DNA from: Devosia sp.
GTDB taxonomy: Bacteria > Pseudomonadota > Alphaproteobacteria > Rhizobiales > Devosiaceae
NCBI RefSeq assembly: GCF_028290435.1
Contig: NZ_JAQGJV010000078.1
Coordinates: forward strand, 1 to 64,000
DNA length: 64,000 nt
Reading direction: 5' to 3'
The position numbers and the translations under genes are program-made. The stretch's first letter is position 1; every line of letters starts with the position of its first letter. Below, piece by piece: positions 11,813 through 21,259 of the stretch. Below the pieces are notes generated by a model. The model did no database searches. It saw nothing but the letters and a program-made list of their open reading frames with translations, and was not told the DNA's origin.

Positions 11813-12832
11813 ATGGCGCGTAAGGCGGTGGCCACCAAGGCCAAGGCACAGTCCAATGTTCCCGAATTTTCCAAGGAGCAGGAGACCGAGGCGTATCGCG
11901 AGATGCTGCTGATCCGGCGTTTCGAGGAAAAGGCCGGCCAGATGTATGGCATGGGCCTGATCGGCGGGTTCTGCCATCTCTATATCGGCCAGGAAGCCGT
12001 CGTCACCGGCGTCACCATGGCCTCCAAAAAGGGCATCGATGCCCAGATCACCGGCTATCGCGATCACGGCCACATGCTGGTCATGGGGCTAGACCCTAAG
12101 GGCGTGATGGCCGAGCTGACCGGTCGCGAAGCCGGCCTGTCGCGCGGCAAGGGCGGCTCGATGCACATGTTCTCCAATGAGCACCGCTTCTACGGCGGCA
12201 ACGGCATCGTGGGCGCCCAGGTCTCGCTCGGCACCGGCCTCGCCTTCGCCGCCAAATATCGCGGCGACGGTTCGGTCAGCATCGCCTATTTCGGCGATGG
12301 CGCGGCCAATCAGGGCCAGGTTTATGAGAGCTTCAACATGGCCAAGCTCTGGAGCCTGCCGGTCGTTTTCATCATCGAAAACAACAAGTATGCCATGGGT
12401 ACCTCGATCGAGCGCGCCGCGGCGACCACCGATTTGTCGACGCGCGGCGCGTCGTTCAATATCCCCGGCGAGCAGGTCGACGGCATGGATGTGCGCCTGG
12501 TGCACGACGCCGCCGAGCGCGCCATCGAGCATGCCCGTTCCGGCAAGGGCCCCTACATCCTCGAAATGCTGACCTATCGCTATCGTGGCCACTCCATGTC
12601 CGATCCGGCCAAGTATCGCACCAAGGACGAAGTGACCAAGTATCGCCAGGAGCGCGACCCGATCGAACAGGTCAAGGCGCGTCTGCTGGAAGCCGGCTAC
12701 GAGACCGAGGATAGCCTCAAGAAGATCGAGGCCGATATCCGCGCTATCGTCACCGAAGCCGCGGATTTCGCCACCACCGCGCCCGAGCCTGATGCGGCCG
12801 AGCTGTGGACCGACATCACGGTCAGCGCATAA
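11813..12832 (+). CDS. pdhA: Pyruvate dehydrogenase E1 component, alpha subunit
   Basis: With PdhB forms the thiamine-diphosphate-dependent E1 that decarboxylates pyruvate and acetylates the lipoyl groups. The ATG at 11813, 8 bases after GGAG, gives 339 residues; the frame is open back to 11717 but that extension is not conserved in type. GKGGSMHMF (112-120) and the thiamine-diphosphate motif from GDGAANQG (161) to IENN (188-191) are present, as is the phosphorylation-loop-like YRYRGHSMSDP. The gene is first in the pdh block; a small membrane protein gene intervenes before pdhB. Confidence 0.97.
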   Translation: MARKAVATKAKAQSNVPEFSKEQETEAYREMLLIRRFEEKAGQMYGMGLIGGFCHLYIGQEAVVTGVTMASKKGIDAQITGYRDHGHMLVMGLDPKGVMAELTGREAGLSRGKGGSMHMFSNEHRFYGGNGIVGAQVSLGTGLAFAAKYRGDGSVSIAYFGDGAANQGQVYESFNMAKLWSLPVVFIIENNKYAMGTSIERAAATTDLSTRGASFNIPGEQVDGMDVRLVHDAAERAIEHARSGKGPYILEMLTYRYRGHSMSDPAKYRTKDEVTKYRQERDPIEQVKARLLEAGYETEDSLKKIEADIRAIVTEAADFATTAPEPDAAELWTDITVSA

Positions 12833-12836
12833 CGTC

Positions 12837-13244
12837 ATGACCATCCTGGCCGGCGTCGTCGCAGTTTTGGCTCTCCTTACACTGGCCGTCGCCGTGCGTG
12901 AGGCGATGTCCGTTGTCCGGCTGTCGCCCAAGGCCCAGGGCCTGGGCGGTTTCTTCCTGCTCGGCTGGTGGAAATTCAAGGACCTTGCGGCCAAGTCTGG
13001 CCCCGAGGCCAAGCCGCATCTGGCGATCTACCAGCGTTCGGTCATCGTGTTCGTCGTGCTGGTGGTCATCGGCGTGGTGCTCGGTGGCCTTGGCTCCCGC
13101 TCGGTGCCAGCTGCTGCCACAGTCGCCGAGGGGCCGGCCCTCATCAATGATCCACGCGTCATTCCGGCGCAATTTGCCAACATAGTCCCGTTTCCCGCGT
13201 CCCGGGCGGCAGCAATGCCCCAGCTCGCGCGGCAGGAGAGCTAA
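12837..13244 (+). CDS. Small membrane protein of unknown function inside the pdh operon
   Basis: I do not recognise this 135-residue protein. It begins at the ATG 12837, four bases after the pdhA stop, and its TAA lies directly against the pdhB ATG, so it is surely co-expressed. It has an N-terminal hydrophobic helix (2-20), a glycine/aromatic patch GGFFLLGWW (37-45), a second TM helix (68-86) and a Pro/Ala-rich tail of about 45 residues. No cofactor or catalytic motif is visible. Its place between the two E1 subunit genes suggests a link to the complex or to membrane tethering, but that is inference. Confidence 0.75.
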   Translation: MTILAGVVAVLALLTLAVAVREAMSVVRLSPKAQGLGGFFLLGWWKFKDLAAKSGPEAKPHLAIYQRSVIVFVVLVVIGVVLGGLGSRSVPAAATVAEGPALINDPRVIPAQFANIVPFPASRAAAMPQLARQES

Positions 13245-14633
13245 ATGCCCAATATTCTGATGCCCGCGCTGTCGCCCACCATGGAAGAAGGCAAGCTGAG
13301 CAAATGGCTGGTCAAGGTCGGTGATACCGTCAAGTCCGGCGACGTGCTGGCCGAGATTGAAACCGACAAGGCAACGATGGAAGTCGAGTCCGTCGATGAA
13401 GGCGTGGTCAAGGCGCTGCTGATCGCCGAGGGCACCGACAATGTGAAGGTCAATACGCCCATCGCCCTGATCCTAGCCGAAGGCGAAACGGCTGAGGCTG
13501 CTCCCGCTCCCGCCGCCGCGCCGGTCGCAGAAGCCGCTCCCAGTATGGTCGAGGCAGAGGCGCCGGCTCCCGCGCCAACGGTTGCGGCGGCGCCTGCTGC
13601 TCCCAAGTTTGAGGCCCAGGGTGATCCCGATCTGCCGGCCGGCGTGGAAATGGTCGAAATGACCGTCCGCCAGGCGCTCAACGAGGCCATGGCCGAAGAG
13701 CTGCGCCGCGACAAGGACGTCTTCATCATCGGCGAGGAAGTCGCCGAATATCAGGGCGCCTACAAGATCACCCAGAACCTGCTGCAGGAATTCGGGCCCG
13801 AGCGCGTCATCGATACGCCGATCACCGAGCACGGCTTCGCCGGTCTCGCCGTCGGCGCGGCTTTTGCCGGCCTGCGTCCCATCGTGGAATTCATGACCTG
13901 GAACTTTGCCATGCAGGCCATCGACCAGATCATCAACTCCGCCGCCAAGCAGCTCTATATGTCGGGCGGCCAGGTCAAGGCGCCCATCGTGTTCCGCGGC
14001 CCCAATGGCGTCGCCTCCCGCGTCGGCGCGCAGCACAGCCAGGATTATTCGGCGTGGTACTCCCATGTTCCCGGCCTCACCGTCATCGCGCCCTATAGCG
14101 CCGCCGATGCCAAGGGCCTGCTGAAGGCGGCGATCCGTTCGCCCAACCCGGTCGTGTTCCTCGAAAACGAAATTCTCTACGGCTCGACGGGTCTCGTCCC
14201 CAAGGTCGATGATTTCGTGCTGCCTATCGGCAAGGCGCGCATCGCCCGCTCGGGCAAGGACGTGACCATCGTCTCGTTCTCGATGGGCATGCGCTACGCG
14301 ACCCAGGCCACCGAAAAGCTGGTTGCGGCCGGGCTCGATGTCGAACTGATCGACCTGCGCACGCTGCGCCCGCTGGACATCGACACCGTCATCGCCTCGG
14401 TCAAGAAGACCGGCCGCCTGGTGACGGTCGAAGAAGGCTGGCCGCAGGGCGGCATCGGCGCCGATATCTCGGCCCGCGTCATGGAAGCGGCGTTCGACTA
14501 TCTCGACGCGCCGATCCTGCGCGTCACCGGCAAGGACGTCCCGATGCCCTACGCCGCCAACCTCGAAAAGCTGGCGCTGCCGAACGTCGATGAAGTGATC
14601 GCGGCGGTCAACGCCGTGACCTACCGTTCGTAA
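13245..14633 (+). CDS. pdhB: Pyruvate dehydrogenase E1 component, beta subunit, with lipoyl domain
   Basis: Second half of the E1 heterotetramer. The 462-residue protein starts with a biotinyl/lipoyl domain (1-78, lipoylated lysine K42 in [11 protein letters not shown]), then an Ala/Pro linker (about 82-125), then the transketolase-like E1 beta domain (from about 137: [28 protein letters not shown]) and the C-terminal domain. The extra lipoyl domain on E1 beta is typical of alphaproteobacteria such as Sinorhizobium. A GGAGAG ribosome binding site precedes the ATG, and the start touches the upstream TAA. Confidence 0.97.
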   Translation: MPNILMPALSPTMEEGKLSKWLVKVGDTVKSGDVLAEIETDKATMEVESVDEGVVKALLIAEGTDNVKVNTPIALILAEGETAEAAPAPAAAPVAEAAPSMVEAEAPAPAPTVAAAPAAPKFEAQGDPDLPAGVEMVEMTVRQALNEAMAEELRRDKDVFIIGEEVAEYQGAYKITQNLLQEFGPERVIDTPITEHGFAGLAVGAAFAGLRPIVEFMTWNFAMQAIDQIINSAAKQLYMSGGQVKAPIVFRGPNGVASRVGAQHSQDYSAWYSHVPGLTVIAPYSAADAKGLLKAAIRSPNPVVFLENEILYGSTGLVPKVDDFVLPIGKARIARSGKDVTIVSFSMGMRYATQATEKLVAAGLDVELIDLRTLRPLDIDTVIASVKKTGRLVTVEEGWPQGGIGADISARVMEAAFDYLDAPILRVTGKDVPMPYAANLEKLALPNVDEVIAAVNAVTYRS

Positions 14634-14645
14634 GGGAGAGTTCTG

Positions 14646-16013
14646 ATGCCGATCGAAATCACCATGCCGGCGCTCTCTCCCACGATGGAAGAGGGCAAGC
14701 TTGCCAAGTGGCACGTCAAGGAGGGCGACAGCGTCTCCTCCGGCGACGTGATTGCCGAAATCGAGACCGACAAGGCGACGATGGAAGTCGAAGCCGTCGA
14801 TGAAGGCACGATCGGCAAAATCTTGGTCGCCGAAGGCACCGATAACGTCAAGGTCAATGCCGTGATTGCCGTGCTGCTGCAGGAAGGCGAAAGCGCCGAC
14901 GCCATTGGCGCGCCTAAGGCGGCCCCGGCACAGAAGCCGGAAACCAAGGCGGACGCTGGCACCATCACGCGTGCCGATGCGGCCACTCAGACCGCGCCCA
15001 CCGCCAAGGCCGATACCACGGCCACCCCGGCTCCGGCTGCAAAGCCCGCTGCTGCCCCAGCGCCGGCCAGCGCCAATGGTAAGGTCTTTGCCTCGCCACT
15101 CGCCCGCCGCCTCGCCAAGGAGGCCGGCATCGATGTTTCGGCCATCTCGGGCTCCGGCCCGCATGGCCGCGTGGTCAAGTCCGACGTCGAAGCCGCCAAA
15201 TCCGGCAAGACACCGCTCAAGGCCGCGACTGCTGCGTCCGCATCCGCCGCTGGCGGTGCTGCACCGACCGGCATGACCAAGGCCCAAGTCCTCGCGCTCT
15301 ATCCCGAGGGCAGCTACGAGCTGGTGCCCAACGATGGCATGCGCAAGGTCGTGGCTGCGCGCCTCACCGAGTCCAAGCAGACCGTTCCGCATTTTTACCT
15401 GACGCTTGATTGCAAGATCGACGCGCTGCTCGCCGCTCGCGAGCAGATCAATGCCACCGCCCCCAAGGGCAAGGACGGCAAGCCGGAATTCAAGCTATCG
15501 GTCAATGACTTCGTCATGAAGGCCTGGGCCGTCGCCTTGCAGCGCGTTCCCACCGCCAATGCCACCTGGGCCGGCGACAGCATCCTCTACCACAAGCGCT
15601 CCGACGTGGCCGTCGCCGTGGCGGTGCCCGGTGGCCTCTTCACCCCCGTGGTGAAGTCCTGCGATACCAAGTCGCTCCGCCAGATCTCCGAAGAGGTCAA
15701 GGACCTCGCCACCCGCGCCCGCAACAAGAAGCTCGCGCCCCACGAATACCAGGGCGGCGCCTCGTCCGTGTCCAATCTCGGCATGTTCGGCATCAAGAGC
15801 TTTTCGGCCGTCATCAACCCGCCGCATGGCACGATCCTCGCCGTCGGCGTCGGCGAAGAGCGCGTCTATGCCGAAGCCGGGCAGGTGAAAATCGCCAACT
15901 TCATGACCGTCACGCTCTCCTGCGACCACCGCTCGGTCGATGGCGCGCTCGGCGCCGAAGTGCTCGGCGTGTTCAAGGGACTGATTGAAAATCCCGTGAT
16001 GATGCTGGCCTAA
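14646..16013 (+). CDS. pdhC: Dihydrolipoamide acetyltransferase (pyruvate dehydrogenase E2)
   Basis: Core of the pyruvate dehydrogenase complex; moves the acetyl group from lipoyl to CoA. The 455 residues comprise one lipoyl domain (1-79, lysine K43), an Ala/Pro/Thr linker, the peripheral-subunit-binding domain (about 148-184, [15 protein letters not shown]...GRV) and the catalytic acyltransferase domain with the DHRSVDG motif (catalytic H428). It lies 12 bases after pdhB with an AGGGAGAG ribosome binding site. Only one lipoyl domain is present here, the second being on E1 beta. Confidence 0.97.
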   Translation: MPIEITMPALSPTMEEGKLAKWHVKEGDSVSSGDVIAEIETDKATMEVEAVDEGTIGKILVAEGTDNVKVNAVIAVLLQEGESADAIGAPKAAPAQKPETKADAGTITRADAATQTAPTAKADTTATPAPAAKPAAAPAPASANGKVFASPLARRLAKEAGIDVSAISGSGPHGRVVKSDVEAAKSGKTPLKAATAASASAAGGAAPTGMTKAQVLALYPEGSYELVPNDGMRKVVAARLTESKQTVPHFYLTLDCKIDALLAAREQINATAPKGKDGKPEFKLSVNDFVMKAWAVALQRVPTANATWAGDSILYHKRSDVAVAVAVPGGLFTPVVKSCDTKSLRQISEEVKDLATRARNKKLAPHEYQGGASSVSNLGMFGIKSFSAVINPPHGTILAVGVGEERVYAEAGQVKIANFMTVTLSCDHRSVDGALGAEVLGVFKGLIENPVMMLA

Positions 16014-16025
16014 GGGGCAGGGCGG

Positions 16026-16667
16026 ATGAAAACCATTCTGGCCTATGGCGATAGCCTGACCTGGGGCCATGCCCCGGAAGGCGGCGGCGTGCGCCATCCC
16101 TATGCCGACCGCTGGCCAAGCGTGCTGGAGGCTGGGCTGGGCGGGCAGGCGCGCGTCATCCCTGAGGGATTGAATGGTCGCACGACGGCGTCGGACGATT
16201 TCACTGCCGCCTCGGACCGCAACGGCGTGCGCCTGCTGCCGACAGTGCTCGACACCCATCAGCCGCTCGACCTTGTCGTCATCATGCTGGGCACCAACGA
16301 CATCAAGACTTTCATTGTCGGCTCCGCTTTCGCCGCGGCTAATGGCATGAAACGGCTGGCCGAAATCGTCCGGACCTTTCCCTATCTGAATGGTTTGGCG
16401 CCCAGGATCATTTTCGTCGCGCCGCCGCTAACAGTGCCGTCGCCGCGCAATGTCGCGCCGGCCAGCGTGTCGCCCCGCACGACGGACGATCAGCTGTTCG
16501 ACCACTACTACGCTGCTGCGGCCAAGGAAGTTGGCGCCGGTTACTTCAATGCCGCCTCGGTCGCCGTAGCCTCGCCCATCGACGGCGTCCATCTGGACGC
16601 GGCGAACACTCGGGCGATCGGCATGGGACTGATACCGGTGGTGAAACAGGCATTGGGACTGCAATGA
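16026..16667 (+). CDS. SGNH/GDSL hydrolase, copy 1
   Basis: Predicted cytosolic esterase or acyltransferase of the arylesterase type also found in Mycobacterium smegmatis MsAcT. The 213-residue protein carries block I GDSLTWG (Ser10), block III MLGTNDIK and block V DGVHLD (Asp186, His189), so the triad is complete; no signal peptide is seen. It follows pdhC by 12 bases and overlaps a second, clearly related gene by ATGA. The natural substrate is unknown, and its place in the pdh operon is unusual for a non-PDH enzyme. Confidence 0.88.
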   Translation: MKTILAYGDSLTWGHAPEGGGVRHPYADRWPSVLEAGLGGQARVIPEGLNGRTTASDDFTAASDRNGVRLLPTVLDTHQPLDLVVIMLGTNDIKTFIVGSAFAAANGMKRLAEIVRTFPYLNGLAPRIIFVAPPLTVPSPRNVAPASVSPRTTDDQLFDHYYAAAAKEVGAGYFNAASVAVASPIDGVHLDAANTRAIGMGLIPVVKQALGLQ

Positions 16668-17314
16668 AAACCATTCTCTGCTACGGCGACAGCATCACCT
16701 ATGGCGCCAATCCTGCCCCCGGCGGCGCGCGCCACGCCTATGAAGACCGCTGGCCGGGCGCGCTCGAAGCCGGCCTCGGCGGCCAGGTCCGCGTCATCGC
16801 CGAAGGGCTGGGCGGCCGCACCACCTCGTCCGACGATTTCACCGCAGATGCCGACCGCAATGGCGCACGCATCCTGCCGACTTTGCTCGCCAGCCACGCC
16901 CCGCTGGACCTCGTCGTCATCATGCTGGGAACCAATGACCTGAAACCGGCCATTTTCGGCACGGCGCTGATGGCCTCCTACGGCATGCGCCGCCTGGTAC
17001 AGCTCACCCGCGGCCATTTCCACATGTTGGGCGAGCAGGTACCGGGTATCGTCATCGTCTCGCCACCGCTGGTGGTCGATAGTGAAAACGCCGATATGCT
17101 CGGCCATTTTGGCGGCCTGCCACATGCTGCCAAAGAATCCGCCGAGTTCGCCTATCACTATGCCCGCCGGGCCGCTGAACTGGGCACCGGCTTCTTCGAC
17201 GCCGCGACCGTCGCCAGGCCCGACCCGCTGGACGGCGTGCATCTGGACGCCGCCAACACTCGCGCAATCGGGCAGGGCCTGGTGCCGGTGGTCAAGCAGG
17301 CGCTCGGGCTTTGA
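16664..17314 (+). CDS. SGNH/GDSL hydrolase, copy 2
   Basis: Tandem paralogue of the preceding gene, 216 residues, with GDSITYG (Ser10), MLGTNDLK and DGVHLD (Asp190, His193). The two proteins share their first residues (MKTIL.YGDS), an EGL.GRTT.SDDFTA segment and nearly the same C-terminus, so the pair arose by local duplication. The main differences lie in the middle (about 100-175), which shapes the substrate pocket in this family. The start overlaps the upstream stop (ATGA), and its own stop overlaps the next gene (TTGA). Confidence 0.88.
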   Translation: MKTILCYGDSITYGANPAPGGARHAYEDRWPGALEAGLGGQVRVIAEGLGGRTTSSDDFTADADRNGARILPTLLASHAPLDLVVIMLGTNDLKPAIFGTALMASYGMRRLVQLTRGHFHMLGEQVPGIVIVSPPLVVDSENADMLGHFGGLPHAAKESAEFAYHYARRAAELGTGFFDAATVARPDPLDGVHLDAANTRAIGQGLVPVVKQALGL

Positions 17315-17823
17315 GCGATCAATTCATCATTCGTGAGGCCGTTCGCGACGACTTCAGCCGTGCGAGCTGGCTTGCATTTGACGCGATGATGCCGGGGCTG
17401 CCTGACATGGCGTGGAACAAGCGTCCCGTGAAGATGGCGGTAGCCGAGGCAGGCGACAAGCTCGTCGGAATGATCGTTGGTCACACAGTGCAGGTGGCTT
17501 CCGATGACCCTTCGAACGAAAATCCCTTTGGGGGCATCTATCAGCTTGAGGTCATCGCCAGCGGCAGCTGGCTCATTCGCTGTCTTGGCGCTGATCGCGA
17601 TTGGAAAAATCAAGGCGTCGAACGTCAACTGCTTGAGTTCGCCGAAGGGTTGGCTGACGCTGCGGGAGCCACAGGATTGAGTGTTGTCTTCGGACGGGTA
17701 CGGACCGATTTTGTGCCGTTCTTCGAGGGCGAGGGATTTTCAGTTCTTGCGGAGCGTGACGGGCTCTATTCGCTGGGTCTGCCAGTGACTTGGGTGCTGA
17801 TGGCGCGGGAGAATGTGCATTGA
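17311..17823 (+). CDS. GNAT-family acetyltransferase, divergent
   Basis: 170-residue protein with the general N-acetyltransferase layout: an opening IREAVRDDFSRASWLAFDAM, a central strand YQLEVIA and an acetyl-CoA loop region RDWKNQGVERQLLEFAEG. The loop deviates from the usual Q/R-x-x-G-x-G/A, so the call is less firm than for its neighbour. The start is TTG inside the upstream TGA; the stop in turn overlaps the next GNAT gene as TTGA. The substrate cannot be told from the sequence. Confidence 0.7.
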   Translation: MSDQFIIREAVRDDFSRASWLAFDAMMPGLPDMAWNKRPVKMAVAEAGDKLVGMIVGHTVQVASDDPSNENPFGGIYQLEVIASGSWLIRCLGADRDWKNQGVERQLLEFAEGLADAAGATGLSVVFGRVRTDFVPFFEGEGFSVLAERDGLYSLGLPVTWVLMARENVH

Positions 17824-18410
17824 CTGCACAGTTCGCCCTTCGGCCGGCGCGCAAGTCTGATGCCGCGGAGATTGCCCTCTTGGTCAATATCGCCGTGCAT
17901 GGCAGCATCGGGCCTGGCTGGGCGCAGGACAAGCGGGCGGCCGGAACCTATGATCCGCTCGAAGTCGGGCGGCTTGACATGATGCGTGAAGACACCGAGT
18001 TCAACTGGCGCAGCGCCACCATGGCCGAGGCCAATGGCGAAATTGCCGGCATGCTGCTCGGCTATCGCAAGGCGGATGAACGCGAGGCGGTACCGGACAC
18101 TGTCTGGGCGCCGATGCGGCCGATCGAGGAATTGGAGGCGGAGGCCAATGGCCGCTGGTTCATTTCCATGGTCGGCGTGCACAAGACCTGGCGCGGCAAG
18201 GGTGTCGGATCGGTGTTGCTCGACCATGCCGATGCGCAGGCCCGGGCGACACAGGCGAATGGACAAGCACTGATCGTCGAGGATGCCAATGAAGGCGCTC
18301 GGCGATTGTATGAAAGCCGCGGTTTCGCGGTAACGGCGAGCCGCCCCATGCTGCCGTTTCCCGGCACGCCGCAGCATGGAACGGACTGGCTGTTGATGGT
18401 GAAGGAATAA
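17820..18410 (+). CDS. GNAT-family N-acetyltransferase
   Basis: 196-residue acetyltransferase. The acetyl-CoA pyrophosphate loop is plain (VHKTWRGKGVGSVLLDHA), as is the C-terminal NEGARRLYESRGF block. The frame is open back to 17790, but the TTG at 17820, overlapping the previous stop as TTGA, fits the coupling seen elsewhere in this cluster. It ends 3 bases before lpdA. The substrate is unknown; it could modify a metabolite or a protein N-terminus. Confidence 0.85.
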   Translation: MTAQFALRPARKSDAAEIALLVNIAVHGSIGPGWAQDKRAAGTYDPLEVGRLDMMREDTEFNWRSATMAEANGEIAGMLLGYRKADEREAVPDTVWAPMRPIEELEAEANGRWFISMVGVHKTWRGKGVGSVLLDHADAQARATQANGQALIVEDANEGARRLYESRGFAVTASRPMLPFPGTPQHGTDWLLMVKE

Positions 18411-18413
18411 ATT

Positions 18414-19853
18414 ATGGCTGACCAATACGATCTTCTCGTCATCGGCGCCGGCCCCGGCGGCTATGTTGCGGCTATCCGTGGTGCCCAATTGGGTATGAAG
18501 GTGGGCATTATCGAGCGCGAGCACATGGCCGGCATCTGCTCCAACTGGGGCTGCATTCCGACCAAGGCGCTGCTGCGCACGGCCGAGGTCTATGGCCACA
18601 TGAGCCACGCCAAGGACTATGGCCTCACCGCCGGCGATTACGGCTTTGATCTCGACGCCATCGTCAAGCGCTCGCGCGGCATCGCGGCGCAGATGAACAA
18701 TGGCGTGCAGTTCCTGATGAAGAAGAACAAGGTCGACATCATCTGGGGCGAGGCCGTCATCACCAAGCCGGGCGAGGTCAAGGTCAGCCCAACCAAAAAG
18801 GCCATCGTGCAGCCACAGGGCCCGGTGCCAAAAAACCCGCTGGGCGAGGGCACCTACACCGCCAAGAACATCATCATCGCCACCGGCGCGCGTCCGCGCG
18901 TGCTGCCCGGCATCGAGCCCGATGGCGACAAGACCTGGACCTATTTCGAGGCAATGAAGCCCGCCACCATGCCGAAATCGCTGGTGGTCATGGGCTCGGG
19001 CGCCATCGGCGTCGAATTCGCCTCGTTCTACCGCTCGATGGGCGCCGAGGTGACGATCATCGAGCTGCTGCCGCAGATTCTGCCGGTGGAAGACGCTGAA
19101 ATCTCCGCGCTCGCCCGCAAGCGGCTGGAAAAGCGCGGCATCAAGATTTTGACCGATGCCAAAGTGTCCAAGGTCGAAAAGACCAAGGATGGCGTAATCG
19201 CCCATGTCGAGCTGAAGTCCGGCGAAAAGCAGGAAATTTCCGGCGACAAGCTGATCTCGGCCATCGGCGTGATGTGCAATATCGAAGGGCTGGGGCTGGA
19301 GACGGTCGGCGTCAAGACCGAGCGCGGCGCCATCGTCATCGACGGCTATGGCCGCACCAATGTTGCGGGCATCTGGGCCATCGGCGACGTCGCCGGCCCA
19401 CCCATGCTGGCGCACAAGGCCGAGCATGAAGCCGTCGTCACCGTCGAGACCATTGCCGGCCTCAAGGTGCATGGCCTCGACAAGACCAAGGTTCCCGGCT
19501 GCACCTATTGCGAGCCGCAGATCGCCAGCGTCGGCCTGACCGAGGCCAAGGCCAAGGAAGCCGGTCGCGAGATCAAGGTCGGCCGCTTCCCGTTCGTGGG
19601 CAATGGCAAGGCCATCGCACTGGGCGAGCCCGATGGGCTGGTCAAAACCATCTTCGATGCCAAGACCGGTGAGCTGCTCGGCGCGCACATGGTTGGCGCC
19701 GAAGTCACCGAGTTGATCCAGGGTTTTGTCGTGGCCATGAACCTCGAGACCACCGAGGAAGAACTGATCCACACCATATTCCCGCATCCCACTTTGAGCG
19801 AGACTCTCAAGGAAAGTGTGCTCGATGCCTACGGACGCGCGCTGAACATCTAG
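18414..19853 (+). CDS. lpdA: Dihydrolipoamide dehydrogenase (E3)
   Basis: FAD enzyme that reoxidises dihydrolipoyl groups of the pyruvate dehydrogenase complex with NAD. The 479-residue protein has the FAD-binding GAGPGG (11-16), the redox-active disulfide C42/C47 in ICSNWGCIPTK, the NAD-binding GSGAIGVEFASFY, a second FAD block IWAIGDV and the C-terminal HPTLSE of the dimer interface. The W in the disulfide loop is unusual next to the more common NVGC but occurs in alphaproteobacterial E3 proteins. It closes the pdh set after two hydrolases and two acetyltransferases. Confidence 0.96.
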   Translation: MADQYDLLVIGAGPGGYVAAIRGAQLGMKVGIIEREHMAGICSNWGCIPTKALLRTAEVYGHMSHAKDYGLTAGDYGFDLDAIVKRSRGIAAQMNNGVQFLMKKNKVDIIWGEAVITKPGEVKVSPTKKAIVQPQGPVPKNPLGEGTYTAKNIIIATGARPRVLPGIEPDGDKTWTYFEAMKPATMPKSLVVMGSGAIGVEFASFYRSMGAEVTIIELLPQILPVEDAEISALARKRLEKRGIKILTDAKVSKVEKTKDGVIAHVELKSGEKQEISGDKLISAIGVMCNIEGLGLETVGVKTERGAIVIDGYGRTNVAGIWAIGDVAGPPMLAHKAEHEAVVTVETIAGLKVHGLDKTKVPGCTYCEPQIASVGLTEAKAKEAGREIKVGRFPFVGNGKAIALGEPDGLVKTIFDAKTGELLGAHMVGAEVTELIQGFVVAMNLETTEEELIHTIFPHPTLSETLKESVLDAYGRALNI

Positions 19854-19900
19854 CTGCCGCTTTCCGCAGGCATTGCACAGGTTTTCAAGGAGTTATCCAC

Positions 19901-20941
19901 ATGGTCAAAGCCATTCAAGTCGGCCTCGGACACTGGGGTTTCAGCTGGACCAAGGAAGTTATCCCCAAAGTTCCTGCTATTCACATGGTGGGCTATGTGG
20001 ATGCCAATCCCGACGCGGTCAAACGCGTGCAGACCGAGCTGGGCATCGACGAGAAGCGCTGTTTCCTCAGCCTCGAGGAAGCCGCCAAGGGCACCGAAGC
20101 CGACCTCGTGATCGCGACCTTGCGCACAGAGGCGCATTATCCGGTGGTCAAGCAGGCGCTGGAGCTAGGCTTCAACGTGCTGGTGGAAAAGCCCTTCGCC
20201 TCCACCATCGCCCAGGCTAAGGAACTGGTGGCACTGGCCGAGGCGCATAACCGCATCCTGATGGTCAGCCAGAATTACCGCTTCCAGCCCGCGCCGATTG
20301 CGGCGGCTGAACTCATCGGCGCGCAAAAATTCGGCCCGGTCAATCTGGTCTCGATCGAATTCCGCCGCCATGCCCCCAGCCAGGGCTATCGCTATTGGGA
20401 CATGCCCGATCCGCTGCTGGCCGATATGTCGATCCACCATTTCGACCTGATGCGCATGGTGCTCAACGACAATCCCAAGCGCGTCTCCTGCCGCACCTGG
20501 AACCCGGCGGCGAGCCCCTTCGGGCATCATCCCATCGGCGTGGCGACCGTCGAGTTCGAGAAGGGCACTATCGTGTCCTATCGCGGCTCGTGGATGAGCA
20601 GCGGGCCGGTCACGCCATGGGCCGGCGAATGGACCATGGATTGCTCAGAAGGCGAAATCTGGTGGACCTCGCGCGACCATTTCATGGGTAAGAACGGACC
20701 GGACCGGCTGACGACCCGCGCGCGCGATGCCCAGCCGGTGGAAGTGGCGCTACAGCCCGTCGAATATGCCGACCGTACCGGCACGCTGGCGGCCGTCGCC
20801 AAGGTGATCGAAAGCGGCTCGATGCCGGCGCGGTTCAGTTCCGGGCAGGATAATTTGCATTCCCTGGCACTGGTGCAGGCGACCATCCTGTCGGCTAGCC
20901 GGAACGGTGAATGGGTCGAAATCGCCGAGGTGATGGCATGA
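19901..20941 (+). CDS. Gfo/Idh/MocA-family oxidoreductase
   Basis: Predicted NAD(P)-dependent dehydrogenase of a sugar, inositol or similar polyol, 346 residues. The Rossmann motif is VGLGHWG (8-14), and the family's EKPFA catalytic-lysine block is present, followed by the alpha/beta substrate domain. A strong ribosome binding site (AAGGAG, 19887-19892) precedes the ATG. The substrate cannot be deduced. Its stop overlaps the next start as ATGA. Confidence 0.88.
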   Translation: MVKAIQVGLGHWGFSWTKEVIPKVPAIHMVGYVDANPDAVKRVQTELGIDEKRCFLSLEEAAKGTEADLVIATLRTEAHYPVVKQALELGFNVLVEKPFASTIAQAKELVALAEAHNRILMVSQNYRFQPAPIAAAELIGAQKFGPVNLVSIEFRRHAPSQGYRYWDMPDPLLADMSIHHFDLMRMVLNDNPKRVSCRTWNPAASPFGHHPIGVATVEFEKGTIVSYRGSWMSSGPVTPWAGEWTMDCSEGEIWWTSRDHFMGKNGPDRLTTRARDAQPVEVALQPVEYADRTGTLAAVAKVIESGSMPARFSSGQDNLHSLALVQATILSASRNGEWVEIAEVMA

Positions 20942-21186
20942 CACAAGAAATCTGGATTTTCCTCGCTATCGGCCTCGTCGCCGGCACGCTGGCTGGCTTC
21001 GTCCTCGGCGGCGGCGGATTGCTGCGCAATCTGATCGTCGGCGTCATCGGCTCGTTTGTCGGCGGCTATGTGCTGACCGCAGCAAAAATTACGCTGCCAA
21101 TCGAGAACGTCCTTCTGAGCCAGGTCATCACTGCGACCATCGGCGCGGTTGTCGTCATCGTCATAGCGCGCGTCATCGCGCGATAA
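20938..21186 (+). CDS. GlsB/YeaQ/YmgE-like small membrane protein
   Basis: 82 residues, almost wholly hydrophobic, with three predicted TM helices: 5-23 (glycine-rich AGTLAGFVLGGGG end), 28-48 and 60-80. The glycine pattern and size fit the transglycosylase-associated/GlsB family, whose role is still vague (stress and envelope). The ATG at 20938 overlaps the upstream stop as ATGA; a reading from 20911 would only add a shadow of the previous gene. Confidence 0.7.
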   Translation: MTQEIWIFLAIGLVAGTLAGFVLGGGGLLRNLIVGVIGSFVGGYVLTAAKITLPIENVLLSQVITATIGAVVVIVIARVIAR

Positions 21187-21199
21187 ACTATAGGCCGGG

Positions 21200-21228
21200 T
21201 TGAACCGGCACGCCCTGGGAGCGATATA
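21200..21228 (+). promoter_or_regulatory. Candidate lipA promoter
   Basis: TTGAAC, 17 bases, GATATA. This would put the transcript start about 25 bases before the TTG of lipA. Confidence 0.4.
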
Positions 21229-21259
21229 GTCGGCATTGACTGCCAGTTAGGACCATAAA

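Noticed and set aside
19893-19901. TTATCCACA, a perfect DnaA-box sequence
   Set aside because: A single copy overlapping the start codon of the oxidoreductase gene, with no cluster of boxes, AT-rich unwinding region or origin-type neighbours. It is likely to be chance.
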